From assembly GCA_022478985.1 (NCBI GenBank), contig JAKSZP010009245.1:1-64000 (forward strand): a DNA stretch of 64,000 bases, read 5' to 3'. Positions 36,631 to 46,714 of the stretch are shown here, one piece after another. A model generated the notes under the pieces. That model was not told the origin of the DNA. It saw nothing but the letters and a program-made list of their open reading frames with translations, and did no database searches. The DNA comes from Massospora cicadina (lineage: Eukaryota; Entomophthoromycota; Entomophthoromycetes; Entomophthorales; Entomophthoraceae). Both the position numbers and the translations under genes were made by a program. Positions within the stretch are counted from its first letter, which is position 1; every line of letters begins with the position of its first letter.

Positions 36631-38276
36631 CCCTAATATTTCCTCAGGGAAGATCAATGCTGGACAGGTAGATTATGAAGGAAAAAGCTTTTAATAATGG
36701 CAATCTGACAAATCAAATACTGATAAACATTTTTTGATTTATTCAAAATTTTGCAATAAGAACAAAAACAGAATAACTAGCTTTCATAATGAATCAAAAA
36801 TGAGGAGCTAAAGTGATTAAAGAAGTTTTATAAATGACAATAGTATCCATCCAAAGTTGTAGAATGAACCTAGAATGAGAATATTAGAGACTAGTTTCTT
36901 TAAAATAGTTCCACTAAAGGCTAAGCTGTCTGCTGACTCCATGAGAATAAGCTGATTTTCCCCTAGAACTATCCACAATTTTAGTATATATTTACACAGG
37001 CAAAAATGTTTTAAGTAACTTTATTTTTGAATAAATTCAACTAAAACTTCAAAAAATTAAAATATTATATGGAAATTTTAAAATTAGCTTTATTTTAGAA
37101 TTCAAGGAGATTTCTGGTATTGTAGCAAAAAATGGACTATTCTTTGGACTTGGCTAAGGCAATTACATCTCTCTATGCCCTATCAGGAGGTCAAATGCTC
37201 CTGCTTGCCTTCAGTATTGTCCTCACTATAGCCAAGGGCTCATAGTGAATTGTTTCACAAACTAACAGGTCCACATTCATACCTCTGGCATGCTCTCCTG
37301 TTTGTGGGCCCTCTCCTGGGTCCTCCTGCCAAACTGCTTTGCAGCCATTCGGGAAGGGCCCATCAGTCACATAGTTGTGCTTAAGCAGTGCAAGTATATA
37401 TAGTTCATGTGCTACATATTCTGTTAAAATTGCAAACTGTTGTTTAATCTAATACATTTATTTATTTCATGGCAAAGTTTGTACTAAGTATAAACTAGGG
37501 AGGTAACTTTCTAAAAGTTTGTTCATACCATTATGCAATTATACTCTGCCTTTTTTCCTCGGTACACTTGATTTTTTATATTATTACAATTAAAAGCCTT
37601 AAGCTATAACTGACAAACTATATATATAATAACTTTGTGAGACAGTATAGATTTATACAGAAATAAGCATTACAAAACTTATACATTGTATAATCAAAGT
37701 AAAGAATCTCTCCTTTAGAATTTTATCTACTTTAAAGTATGATCATACAATCAAAACTTAATGCGAATATTGAACCATTATTAGGCTTTTTTACATGGTT
37801 ATACACCAGCAAGTATTGTATACCATGCTTAAAACTTTTGTAAATATTAAAATCTTATTTTACATTCAGATTTTGTTAATTGCATCAACGCTAGCTCTAG
37901 GGCTAAATGTTAAACTTTTTTTAGATCTACATACCTTTATATTTCTTTTATACAAAGGTCTGAATGAACAGCTTAAACATAAAACAAATTATATAAATTT
38001 CGTAAAAGATAAAAAGTAACCACTTTTTTAAAAATTAACCACTTTTTTAAAAATTAACTGCATAAAAACAAAATCCAACTAAACTGAAGTCAAGGCATAG
38101 TATATACATGCATAGTGCAAAAGTAAGCTATAAATATATCAAAAATTTTGCACAATTAAAAAATTTAGCCAAATAAATAAAACAACTTAAATTCTTGCTT
38201 AGAAAACAATTTTTTTCCAAGCAGAGATTTTTTGCAACAAAACGCTGTTTTAATAATTTGTAAAAAAACATTTTTT
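36631..38276. other. A/T-rich intergenic DNA, 3' of RPL16
   Basis: No gene, LTR or repeat recognised. A GC-richer patch at 37140-37390 lacks a convincing ORF. The part nearest 38276 must contain the RPL16 3' UTR and polyadenylation site. Just after 36634 there may be the continuation of element C's 3' LTR, but I could not confirm this. Confidence 0.5.
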
Positions 38277-38952
38277 TTAATATCCGAATTCTTTAAGTTG
38301 AGCATTAATCTTCTCAATCTTCTCATTTTTAACGATCTGAGCTTTAGTAGCTTTGACCGCCTTAATGCGTTCATAATAAGCTTGTGATTTGATCTTTCTC
38401 TTCTCCTCAAGCTTAGCAACAACATCCTGGTACTTCCATCCCACTTCAGAAGCAAGGCGATTGAGAGTAGTATATTTGCGCGCAGGCTTAAGGCGAAGAA
38501 CTCTGAGAGCTGCAGGAACAACCATACGTTTCATCTTGTCATATGGAGGAGGAATTCCCTCAAACAACTTTATACGATCTAATGCAAGAGCACCGCGAGT
38601 AATTTTATGAGGAACCATGCCATTTAATGACACGATAGAGCATGCGAGATGGAGCACGGAAATGAAAAGGTCCTCTCTTGGGGTTAACAAGGCATCTTTT
38701 GTTGAGGTAAGTGTTATATTTCACTTGTAATCGTTAGAACTTTATTAGGCTTTTTCTTACACTTGTTGCGAAAAAGGGAACCACTGATATTGATTTCTTC
38801 GCAACGAACAACAACGACACGTTGACCAGAAAGGGCTTGTTTTGCGACAATAGAAGCTAAACGCCCCAAAAGGTGACCTTTTCCATCGATTACAATAACC
38901 TATGTATTTAGTTTTTATTATTCATATGTAGTACCTTTTCAAAAGTACTCAT
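38277..38952 (-). CDS. RPL16: 60S ribosomal protein uL13 (L13A/L16) gene, with frameshift
   Basis: Structural protein of the large ribosomal subunit. There are three exons on the minus strand: 38935-38952 (MSTFEK), 38761-38899 ([16 protein letters not shown] onward) and 38277-38723 ([20 protein letters not shown] to KEFGY-stop). Intron 1 (38900-38934, 35 nt) and intron 2 (38724-38760, 37 nt) have GT...AG ends; intron 2 has a branch-like ttctaac. Family blocks visible: [28 protein letters not shown] and [14 protein letters not shown]. Spliced length is 604 nt, one base more than a 200-codon frame. The extra base lies at about 38617, between the RVIK codons and the GMVPHK codons, and puts the second half out of frame. 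Intact introns argue against a processed pseudogene, so a base-call error or a recently broken duplicate is likelier. Confidence 0.93.
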
Positions 38953-39074
38953 TTTCAGCGCTTTTTGAAAGTGAAAGAGAGACTGACTCAAAGCTGATGA
39001 TCTCTAAAGGGTTGTCTCCTAAGCTCTGATCAAATTCGAACTTAGTTTACCGTTTTTCAAATTACAATGTAATT

Positions 39075-39097
39075 GGTCAGCTTACCTCGAATAAATG
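39075..39097 (+). mobile_element. 23-nt LINE 3'-end stub upstream of RPL16
   Basis: The insert contains gtcagcttacctcgaataaa, the 3' end shared with the LINE-type elements here. It lies between two perfect 15-bp copies of aattacaatgtaatt (39060-39074 and 39098-39112). It is the shortest plausible product of 5'-truncated target-primed reverse transcription, located about 120-145 bp upstream of the RPL16 start codon, in its promoter region. Confidence 0.75.
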
Positions 39098-39242
39098 AAT
39101 TACAATGTAATTCATAAAATCAATCCGGAAAAATACCCTTTGCCTAATCACAGATGTTTACAAGCAAATTTTCTCAATTACAATAAAAACCCGAAAGCCT
39201 TGTTCTCAGAAAATTCCAAAATTTTGATTTTATACGAAACTA

Positions 39243-39395
39243 GCAGGAAAGCGGCTTCGCCCGCGTTTATTAATCAACCGATAGACAGTTACCAGCGTTG
39301 CTCCGTTTATATCTATATCTATACTAGTGGAGTTACCTAGCGCTGCTCGGGTTTATTTATTATCAGCTATTTGAACTGATTAATTTAATTTTATA
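39243..39395 (+). repeat. Two stacked terminal repeat motifs
   Basis: actagcaggaaagcggcttc with gcccgcg at 39239-39266 and actagtggagttacctagcg with ctgctcggg at about 39325-39352 are variants of the terminal motif of the element starting at 39396. Each is followed by a short A/T-rich stretch, suggesting fragments of related elements inserted end to end. Confidence 0.5.
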
Positions 39396-39907
39396 TTATA
39401 GCTAGCGGAGTTACCCGTGCTTCGCTACAGTATCTATAGAATTTCAGATGATTCAAATCGATTAATTTAAATTTAAATTATAGATTAAACTCTCAGCCAT
39501 AACACTATATAGCAAACACTATCAAAACATATAGGATATTCACTTGTTATATATGAAACTTTTTATTTTACTTTAGATTTTCAAAAATCCTTTTTTTTAG
39601 TGCTCACCTACATCACCGTAAGGAACCTACATACCAAATTTCAAGTTTCCAGGTTAGTATATTTTTTGGAGATTTTGTGATGAGTCAGTCAGTGGTATTT
39701 CTCTTTTATACATATAGATAAGATAGATTTAAATCTCCCTTACTTTCTGTTTGGGTCCGAACATTGCTAATTTTTGAAGCGAGGAGCCCCCTGATCCCGC
39801 TTCCGCCATGGCCATCTAACGGTTTGCCGTTGACAGCCTGTTTAGTTGGTTTAAGTTAGGTTTCGATGTCGTTTTTCTCATTTGAGCATTTCGCGCCTTT
39901 TATTTTT

Positions 39908-40507
39908 AACCTATTTTGAAAAAGGAGAAGGTAATCAATTCGACCTGTATGTATGTTTTTTTCCTTTTTTCTGTTTGTTCGCGCACAACTCTGAAAATAC
40001 TGGACCAATTTGGATGATTATATTCAAAAATAGAGGATGCTCCAACTTAAGCCCCATTTTACTTTTGTAAGTATTGGGCAAGAATCTGCCCATTAATTTA
40101 GTAAGTATATTAAAATGGGCTCGGAAGCGATGGATATTTGTGTGACTAATACAACTCCGGATAAACTTAATTCGGCATCGGTGAAGCGATAGCTTCGAAG
40201 CACTTTTTAACCGACTTTGAAAAAGGAGAAGGTTCTTAATTCGACCTGTATGTATGTTTTTTTCTTTATTTCTGTTTGTTCGCGCATAACTGAAAATACT
40301 GGACCAATTTGGATGATCATATTCAAAAATCGAGGATGCTCCAACTTAAGCCCCATTTTACTTTTGTAAGTATTGGGCAAGAATCTGCCCATTAATTTAG
40401 TAAATATCAAAATAGGCTCGGAAGCGATGGATACTTGTGGGACTAATACAGCTTCGGATAAACTTTCTTTCCGGCATCAGTAAAGCGGTAGCTTCGAAGC
40501 ACTTTTG
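39908..40507 (+). repeat. Two-copy tandem duplication, 301-bp unit
   Basis: Unit 1 is 39908-40208 and unit 2 is 40209-40507, both starting with aacc and continuing ttgaaaaaggagaagg. They are nearly identical, both ending in gcttcgaagcacttt. G3 (46862-47160) has only one such unit, so the duplication is specific to G1 and recent. Confidence 0.85.
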
Positions 40508-40583
40508 ATATGTCATATGGCTGGGGGATATGTTCAAAATTCAGTCAGTATGAGCTCATAGCGAGACGAGCTAAATTGTTATA

Positions 40584-40862
40584 GATGGCTATCGTTTTTG
40601 CATAATTTGACCAATAAACTCAAATAAATTTGATAGAAAATGAATTATTTTAGATAGCGATCAATAAATTTACCATAGATTGACTAGTAAAAGCAACCAA
40701 ATCTAATAAAATGAATTACTGTAGATGGCGATCAGTAAATTCAGCATATGTTGACCAATAAAATCATCTAAATTTAATAAAATGAAGTATTGTAGATGGT
40801 GATCAGTAAATTTAATATAATTTGACAATAAAATCAACTAAAGTTAATAAAATGAATTATTA
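40584..40862 (+). repeat. 70-bp minisatellite array, 4 units (G1)
   Basis: Units start at about 40584, 40653, 40724 and 40795, each with gatggcgatcagtaaattta, gaccaataaaatcaactaaa and aataaaatgaattattgta segments. The same monomer is found in two other elements (45385-45665 reverse, 47230-47790). Confidence 0.85.
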
Positions 40863-40890
40863 ATATTTGTTTATAAGATGCTATATAATA

Positions 40891-40911
40891 GGACCATCTA
40901 GTACTAAAAAA
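40891..40911 (+). mobile_element. Tiny retroposed tail 2
   Basis: A 21-nt insert, GGACCATCTAGTACT plus an A run, lies between perfect direct repeats aagatgctatataata (40875-40890 and 40912-40927). The paralogous positions in G2 (about 45350-45375, reverse) and G3 (about 47805-47830) lack the insert, giving natural empty sites. Confidence 0.8.
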
Positions 40912-41094
40912 AAGATGCTATATAATATATATACAATGAGTTTTAATTTTATAGAGAAATAGTAAGGGGTCAAAAAGGATATATAGAGGTAGCAATATTT
41001 AATAAAACTAGGAAAAAGAGCCACTTTTAAAAAATGACTAATTTTTTGGGGAGAAAAGAACTGGAAGTATAGGTTTTTTTTTGGAAAAAATAGA

Positions 41095-41330
41095 ACTTTC
41101 TTAAAAAAAAATTTTGAGAAAAAAGAACCTTTATAAAAAAGCTCTAAAAAGTATAAAAAATTGAGAAATTATGCCTCCTCAATAAAACCCTTTTTGAAGT
41201 TGGCACCATATTTTAACTGACTTATAATAGATATTTATAATATATATATATATATACTCAGCACTGTATATTCTAAGTTGCTTATAGCTTACATTTGGAG
41301 CCAATTCAGACATCTACTTGATAAAAATTT
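41095..41330 (+). repeat. H1: partial palindromic MITE-like unit
   Basis: The left arm (agctctaaaaagtat ... gagaaattatgcctcctc ... aataaaaccctttttgaagt) and centre are present. The right arm is missing, replaced by the I2 repeat at 41331. Confidence 0.6.
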
Positions 41331-41830
41331 TCACTGATGTACCGACTGACATCTGAAACCTTTGAGTCAGATATATTCAAACTACCTGGGTGAGTGAGTG
41401 AAAATTGGCAGATCTTATTGAATCTGAAATTATTGAGTATGATAGGTTCAATCTATTTGGGTGAGTGGGTGATGATTGGTGAATATTATCTAATAAATCA
41501 CCAAATTGCTCACCTGAAACTCAACAAAAATCAGTATAAGGGTTTAAGTAGATTAAGTAGTTAGGATATTCAGCTCACCAGCCATGAGGGCAGCAAAGCT
41601 GTTAGTCCATGTGGCTCAAGAGTAGTGCTGGCACAGCCTATAGGCTACAATGTGAGCTTATCATCTGATAAACTAAATACTGTAGCAAAGCATGGATATC
41701 TGTAAGTTAGGTTTATATATTTTAAAACCTGCCTAATTTGGTTCACCTAATTAATAAAATACTTTTACAAGTTAAGTAGAAGTTGATTTAGTAGTTTGGA
41801 GGATATGTCTTATACTCAATATTTTAAGTA
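41331..41830 (-). repeat. I2: reverse-oriented relative of I1
   Basis: This is the reverse complement of much of 10640-11400, including the units with gggtgagtgggtga and tcaccaaattgctcacctga and the segment tagtgctggcacagcctata. No ORF. It shows that I1 is a dispersed family, not unique LTR sequence. Confidence 0.7.
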
Positions 41831-41844
41831 TAAAAATTTTTTCA

Positions 41845-42195
41845 AGGAAAAAGAACTTTCTTAAAAAAGCTCTAAAAAGTATTAAATAATTGAGAAATTA
41901 TGCCTCATCAATAAAACCCTTTTTAAGTCAGCACCATCTTCCAAGCTAACTTATAAAATTTTACATACAAAAAAAATTATATCTTATGTCTGGATTGGGT
42001 CCAAATGTAAACTATAAGCAACTTAGAATATACAGTGCTGAATATATATATATATATATATATATATAATAAATGCCTATTATAAGTCAGTTAAAATATG
42101 GTGCCAACTTTAAAAGGGTTTTATTGAGAAGGTATAATTTCTCAATTCTTTCATACTTTTTAGAGCTTTTTTAAAAAGGCTTTTTTTCTTAAAAA
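41845..42195. repeat. H2: palindromic MITE-like unit
   Basis: Long inverted repeats of about 100-110 bp flank a short centre with a TA microsatellite. Left arm: aaaaaagctctaaaaagtat to about 41960; right arm: its reverse complement to about 42175 (atactttttagagctttttt). No ORF. Homologous to H1, H3 and H4. Confidence 0.75.
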
Positions 42196-42339
42196 TTATC
42201 TTTTTGAGAAGATTTTTTTTCTCCAAATAAACCTTTATCTGTAAGAAAAGTGTTTATAACTTTCCTGTTTCCAGCGTGGTGGTACTTGGTGCACAGAGCC
42301 AATGCATGGAAACTAGCCATTAGTACTAAAGCTACTAGT

Positions 42340-43774
42340 TGTCATGGAAGCAGCAGAAGAAGTTTAGACTAGCCTGCCAGTTGGGATACATAAGCATCCA
42401 AAAAGCAAGCCAGAATGCCAGAGGCATTGCCAACTGAATGACTTGATATGGAGCTGGGCATTGGGAAATGACAAATTGTTGATGCAACACAACATTGAGT
42501 ATGATCCTGACAACAAACCACAATGAGCTCACTCCTGACCCAGGGGGTCTTGCTGCAGGGAGTGGGATCACAGAGATGGTCACAATGAGTTCTTTGGCAT
42601 ATGGGGTCATTTCAACTGGGGAGGCAAGGAGACAGATTCTCTCTTGCAATTGGTGGTCATAAGGCCACAAGATTCCTGTGTACTGTTGCCAGAAGTTTAT
42701 GATAATGGGGTTGTAGAGCCAAAAATATCAGACTCGCTGAATCCAATCAACAATGGAGGGGGTCATAGTGACCAAAAGTACTGGTAGAGCCCATCCAGTA
42801 TATGGACTGACAGGCCACCAGGGAAATGCCACAAGGGATGCACTCAGAAGGGATAATATAATAAAAAAAATTGTTTGGTTTTTTAGCAAAATTTTATTGA
42901 AAGGAAATGAAGAAAGTCAACCAACAATTTTATCAGTGCTATGCAACTGATTAAATAGTGGTCAATTGGGTTAGTGACAAGCTGGGATCAGGACCCTCAA
43001 TTTTGACCTAACCAGAAAATTATTTGGGAATGGGCAGGTTTGTTCCTTGAGAACCAGCATCAAAAAATTTGGCAGTGGGCTGAGTCACTGTCAGTTTGAC
43101 TTTGAATGTCCAAACTGAGGCTCAGATATATTTTTGACAGTTGGTGCAACAGCATTTAGCCTGATAAGTGATGGGAATCCCCCAAGGCTACCCCATATAG
43201 GGATGGGTCCATTTTGGTTGGAAATAGGTTCAGGATGCCCAACCTGCCCATGCTCAGTCACTGGGCCATTCATTCAGTCAGTAGCATCACATCAGCCACA
43301 ACACCCAAATTGTCAACAGGGGACTTTGAACCCTCATTAAAAGCATCCGATGCTATAGCCTGCCCATTGAGGATGATCCCTCAATGACTTTGGTAGGTAG
43401 GTGATTTGCTCAATTGACCCATTAATCAAATTGGAACCATTGGGTGTTCCAGCTGATAACTCAGTCTTCATGCCTTTCCGGCCACTTGAGATCTGAGTAT
43501 TGGCTAGATTACCACTCAAATTAAATTTAATTGATTTCAATTTGACAATCTCAGCACACTTTTTGCTGATTCCCTGTAACAGTTCTGCCAAGGTAAGTGT
43601 GGGTACTGGGGGTAAGATCTGAAGTGGAAGGGCTGTTACCCAGCACTTGTCTACTATGTGAGTGAGATTGCCCTGAGTAACAAGGGGTACCACCTTCCTC
43701 TTCAGTGTCTTCTTACTTGGGAATGGGAAAATGGCCCAATCAATGGCCAGAGGATGTTCCCCGGGACTGTAACA
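42340..43774 (-). repeat. E2: second copy of the LTR-like unit E
   Basis: This is the reverse complement of E1 over its whole length (TGTCATGG at 42340, GTAACA at 43774). The reading equivalent to E1's first ORF is open here for 118 codons (43693 down to 43340: VPLVTQGNLTHIVDKCW, PTLTLAELLQGI), where E1 has one stop. The downstream small reading (WPYDHQLQERICLLASPVE) is at 42335-42670. No clear target duplication is seen (ctagt versus gtcaa). Confidence 0.6.
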
Positions 43775-44420
43775 GTCAAGGTCCTACCTGACTGCCATAC
43801 GGCCCTTACCTTTAGGGCTACCAATAAGAGTATAGAGAAGGAGTTTCAAAGTTCAGCCATGAGATTTAATCAAATTCGAGATAGTTCAGTTTGGAAATAT
43901 GATATGAATATTAATTCTGATAATACATTTAAGTCTGATAGTCAGAATCCGGAGTTCGGATCTCATAAGCAGGCCAAAAGTTGGAAATTTTCAAGTTCGA
44001 AACCCCATTAGTACTAATTTAAGCTCAGGTTTTGAACAAGGCATTTTTTTAATTTTTTAAGCTTTTTTAAACCATGAGAGTGCCTAGCATTCTCCAGCAC
44101 ATATAATACAGGAAATCAAGTTAGATTCTCTAACTTTGTTTTCTCAATCCTACAGACAAATAAACTAAAAGTTTATTTTTATTATATTCTTATTTTATGA
44201 CAGGATTCAACATGTATGATGATAGTGAGTTGGCACAGGCTTTAGCTTCTCTCTATTCCTTGTCAACAGGACAAATTGCACTATTATCAACCAGCATTCT
44301 GGCTACTATCCTACATGGTTTAATAACTGATCATGGCCTCAATGCACATAGCAGGAAGTTTCTCTCTTGTGTAGTCTCAGCTATATAGACTGCAACTTGG
44401 CTTCTTTTGCCAAATTCATT
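43775..44420 (+). other. Unassigned stretch with two short ORFs
   Basis: Two open readings have no recognised relative: 43850-44011 (MRFNQIRDSSVWKYD, ending SSSKPH) and 44197-44388 (MTGFNMYDDSELAQAL, ending FLSCVVSAI). The second begins at atgacag followed by gattcaac, which could also be a splice acceptor. Both are short and could be chance or old gag fragments. Confidence 0.3.
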
Positions 44421-45210
44421 TGTTGCATACTGGAGAGAGCCTGTTCATCACAGGGACTTACACTAGTGCTCAGCAAAGGGTGCTGGAACAATAATAATTA
44501 AAACCAAGAAGTGTGATTAGGAACTATTCAAAAATGACATGGTGCACAAGGGGAGAAGGGGTAAATGGCCCAGGCTGGAGAGTACCTGGGTGAACCAATG
44601 ATGCATGTGGGGAAAATCTGATTGTGTTTAAAATGGATTGGTTAATGAGGTGTAAGACCTCTGTGAAGGGGTCCACACACAGGATTGTATAAAATAATAT
44701 TTGAATAAAATGGGGAAAAAATGGGGAATCTTTTATTCAGAAAGTTGACCAACAAGGAATGTTGGTCAGGGAAAACATTTAAGCGTTGACAGAGGAATAT
44801 GGGGTTTGCAGGAGTGGGCTCAAGCACTGACCTACCAATAAGCATATATACTATCCCAATTGGTATAATATGCCAAAACTGACTTCACTTGTGTTATTAA
44901 TTGAAGTTGAATTTGACCCAAACACACAATTGTGTAAACAGAACTGGTTTTGAAACCCCGTTCCTTGACTAATTGAACTGAACCATTTGCGTTCATTATG
45001 TAAACTGTTCATTTCAATGCTTAGGCTGAAGTATGGGGCTGGGCATTTGGCTCCTCACTAATACCAACCTGGGCATATTCTGCCCATACCCAGCGTTGGT
45101 CTAGGGTATGCCTCAGGTCAGAGAGGCCCTGTGACTTCACCTTTGGGCCTCCTGGTGCCCAGCCTTATCTTTGGGGTTGATCCCCACTATGATGTCATGT
45201 GACCATAACA
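44421..45210 (-). repeat. Solo-type LTR (K), related to element F LTRs
   Basis: On the minus strand it starts TGTTATGGTCACATGACATC and shares with the F LTR the layout GACATCAT, ACCAACGCTGGG, GGTCAACTT with AATAAA, then GTGTGGACC and CTTCACAGAGGTCT. About 790 bp with TG...CA ends. No internal element follows. It interrupts repeat G2 at aaaagaactgg. No matching target duplication was found, so the 44421 end is approximate. Confidence 0.65.
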
Positions 45211-45745
45211 TTACCCCCAGTTCTTTTCCCCCAAAAAATTAGTGCATTTTCAAAGGTGGCTCTTTTTACTACTTTTATTAAATATTACTATCTCTATATA
45301 TCCTTTTTGACCTCTTACTATTTCTCTATAAAATAAAACTCATTGTTTAAATATTATATATAGTATCTTATAAACAAATATACTAATAATTCATTTTGTT
45401 AAATTTAGTTGATTTTATTTGTCAAATTATATTAAATTGACTGATTGCCATCTACAATATTTCATTTTATTAAATTTAGATGATTTTATTGATCAATGTA
45501 TGCTAAATTTACTGATCACCATCTATAGTAATTCATTTTATTAGATTTGGTTGCTATTATTAGTCAATCTATGGTAAATTTATTGATTGTTATCTAAAAT
45601 AATTCATTATAAAATTTGGATGAGTTTATTGATCAATTTATGCAAAAACAAAAGCCATTTATAATGATTTAAGCTCATCCTGCTATGATCTCATACTGCC
45701 TGAATTTTGAACATGCCCTTCAACCATAGGACATATATTATAAGT
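45211..45745 (-). repeat. G2: reverse copy of repeat G with minisatellite
   Basis: Reverse complement of G1: the tail segment (ctaattttttgggggaaaag at 45230-45250), then the 70-bp minisatellite (45385-45665, about 4 units) and the segment matching 40515-40580. CpG sites found in G1 (for example gcgagacgagc) are TpG or CpA here. Confidence 0.7.
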
Positions 45746-45820
45746 GATTGTGCTAGGATTTAAACAACTGACAATTTAAAATTTTTTAGAGCCAAAAGCT
45801 GAGCTGATTATGCTAGAGGA
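45745..45820 (-). repeat. tRNA-like repeat, copy 1
   Basis: On the minus strand, aatcagctcagcttttggc resembles a D-arm/A-box and gtttaaatcctagc resembles a T-arm/B-box. A second copy is at 46295-46380. It is not a functional tRNA: stems do not pair well and the spacing is long. It may be a tRNA-derived SINE head. Confidence 0.4.
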
Positions 45821-45844
45821 GGTATTTATATAAAATTTTATAAA

Positions 45845-46170
45845 AAAACCTCTTTTACAAAAAGCTCTAAAAAGTATGAAATAAATGAGAAATTATGCCT
45901 CTTCAATAAAACTTTTTTTTGAAGTTGGTGCCATCTTCCAACCTGACTTATAAAATTTTTCTCACAAATACAAATTATATCTTATGTCTGGATTGTCTCC
46001 AAATGTAAACTATAAGCAACTTAGATTATACAGTGCTGAATATATATATATAATAAATGCCTATTATAAGTCAGTTAAAATTTGGTGCCAGCTTCAAAAA
46101 GGGTTTTATTGAGAATGCATAATTTCCCAATTATTTCATACTTTTTAGATCTTTTTTTAAAGGAGGTTCT
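45845..46170. repeat. H3: palindromic MITE-like unit
   Basis: Same arms as H2 (aaaaagctctaaaaagtatg left; atactttttagatctttttt right) around a centre with a short TA repeat. Arms of about 100 bp pair as an imperfect hairpin. Confidence 0.75.
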
Positions 46171-46204
46171 TTTTTTCCCCAAAATTTTTTTATATTATCT
46201 TTTT

Positions 46205-46245
46205 GGTAATTCTGTCACCTGCTCAGCTTACCTTGAATAAACATT
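46205..46245 (+). repeat. Degenerate LINE 3'-end sequence
   Basis: ctgctcagcttaccttgaat followed by aaac matches the shared LINE tail (cagcttacctc, then aataaa). No target duplication is evident. Confidence 0.45.
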
Positions 46246-46294
46246 TATATATATTTAAATCAAATGATAAAAAGTGATCAAATAAAAGTGATTG

Positions 46295-46380
46295 TGCCAG
46301 AATTTGAACATCCAACCCTTATAAAATTTAAGTTTAGAGCCAAAAAGATGAGCCAATTATGCAAGAGGAGGTATTTATAA
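46295..46380 (-). repeat. tRNA-like repeat, copy 2
   Basis: Homologous to 45745-45820. The minus strand shows ttggctcatctttttggctc and the B-box-like atgttcaaattctggc. Non-functional as a tRNA. Confidence 0.4.
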
Positions 46381-46583
46381 AATCAATTGGGTTTTTGATT
46401 CAGTTTTGACTTAGAATAACTTCAAAAGAGCCAAATAGCCACTAACCACTTAACAAAACATTTGAAATATCAAATCAACTGAATATCTAACTGCTCAGCT
46501 GTAACAATATAGTGAATACATCAAGTATATATAAAGTTTTCATTTATTATATATAAAACTTTTTATTTTACTATGGAAATAAT

Positions 46584-46714
46584 AAAAAAATTATTTGAGG
46601 TGGGTTGACCTTAAGACAAATATACCACACTGAGAATTTTTATAGTCAGTACAGGTTTTAAACTCAAAACCTGCACTAGGGTGAAAGCAGTTTTACCTGC
46701 CCAGCTAACCACCC
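46584..46714 (-). mobile_element. tRNA-derived SINE, copy 1
   Basis: A 131-bp insert between tttactatggaaataat (46567-46583) and tttactatgaaaataat (46715-46731). On the minus strand it begins gggtggttagctgggcaggt (A-box-like) and has gcaggttttgagtttaaaac (B-box-like) about 35 nt later, then a short body. It ends ggtcaacccacctcaaataa followed by T and A runs, resembling the LINE tail. It is too diverged for a functional tRNA. Confidence 0.8.

Larger units (their letters stand above)
39396..41084 (+). repeat. G1: non-autonomous repeat with internal tandem arrays
   Basis: It starts CTAGCGGAGTTACCCGTGCT. The body contains aaatttcaagtttcc, gatgagtcagtcagtgg, two 301-bp tandem copies (39908-40507), a 70-bp minisatellite (40584-40862) and a T/A-rich tail. 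Related copies are G2 (45211-45745, reverse) and G3 (46390-47985). There is no ORF of note. The phrases accgactttgaaaaaggaga and tactggaccaatttggatga resemble repeats that I know from insect genomes. G1 retains many CpG sites that G3 has lost. Confidence 0.7.

Noticed and set aside
37795..38019. 74-codon ORF 3' of RPL16
   Set aside because: Composition follows the local A/T bias and it lies where the RPL16 3' UTR is expected.
38165..38521. Second minus-strand ORF overlapping RPL16
   Set aside because: It is the wrong frame of RPL16 exon 3 and contains no family motif.
40584..40862. CRISPR array
   Set aside because: Units are contiguous diverged minisatellite monomers without unique spacers, in a eukaryotic context.
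45745..46380. Functional tRNA genes
   Set aside because: A-box and B-box resemblance only; acceptor and anticodon stems do not form, and the two copies differ freely.
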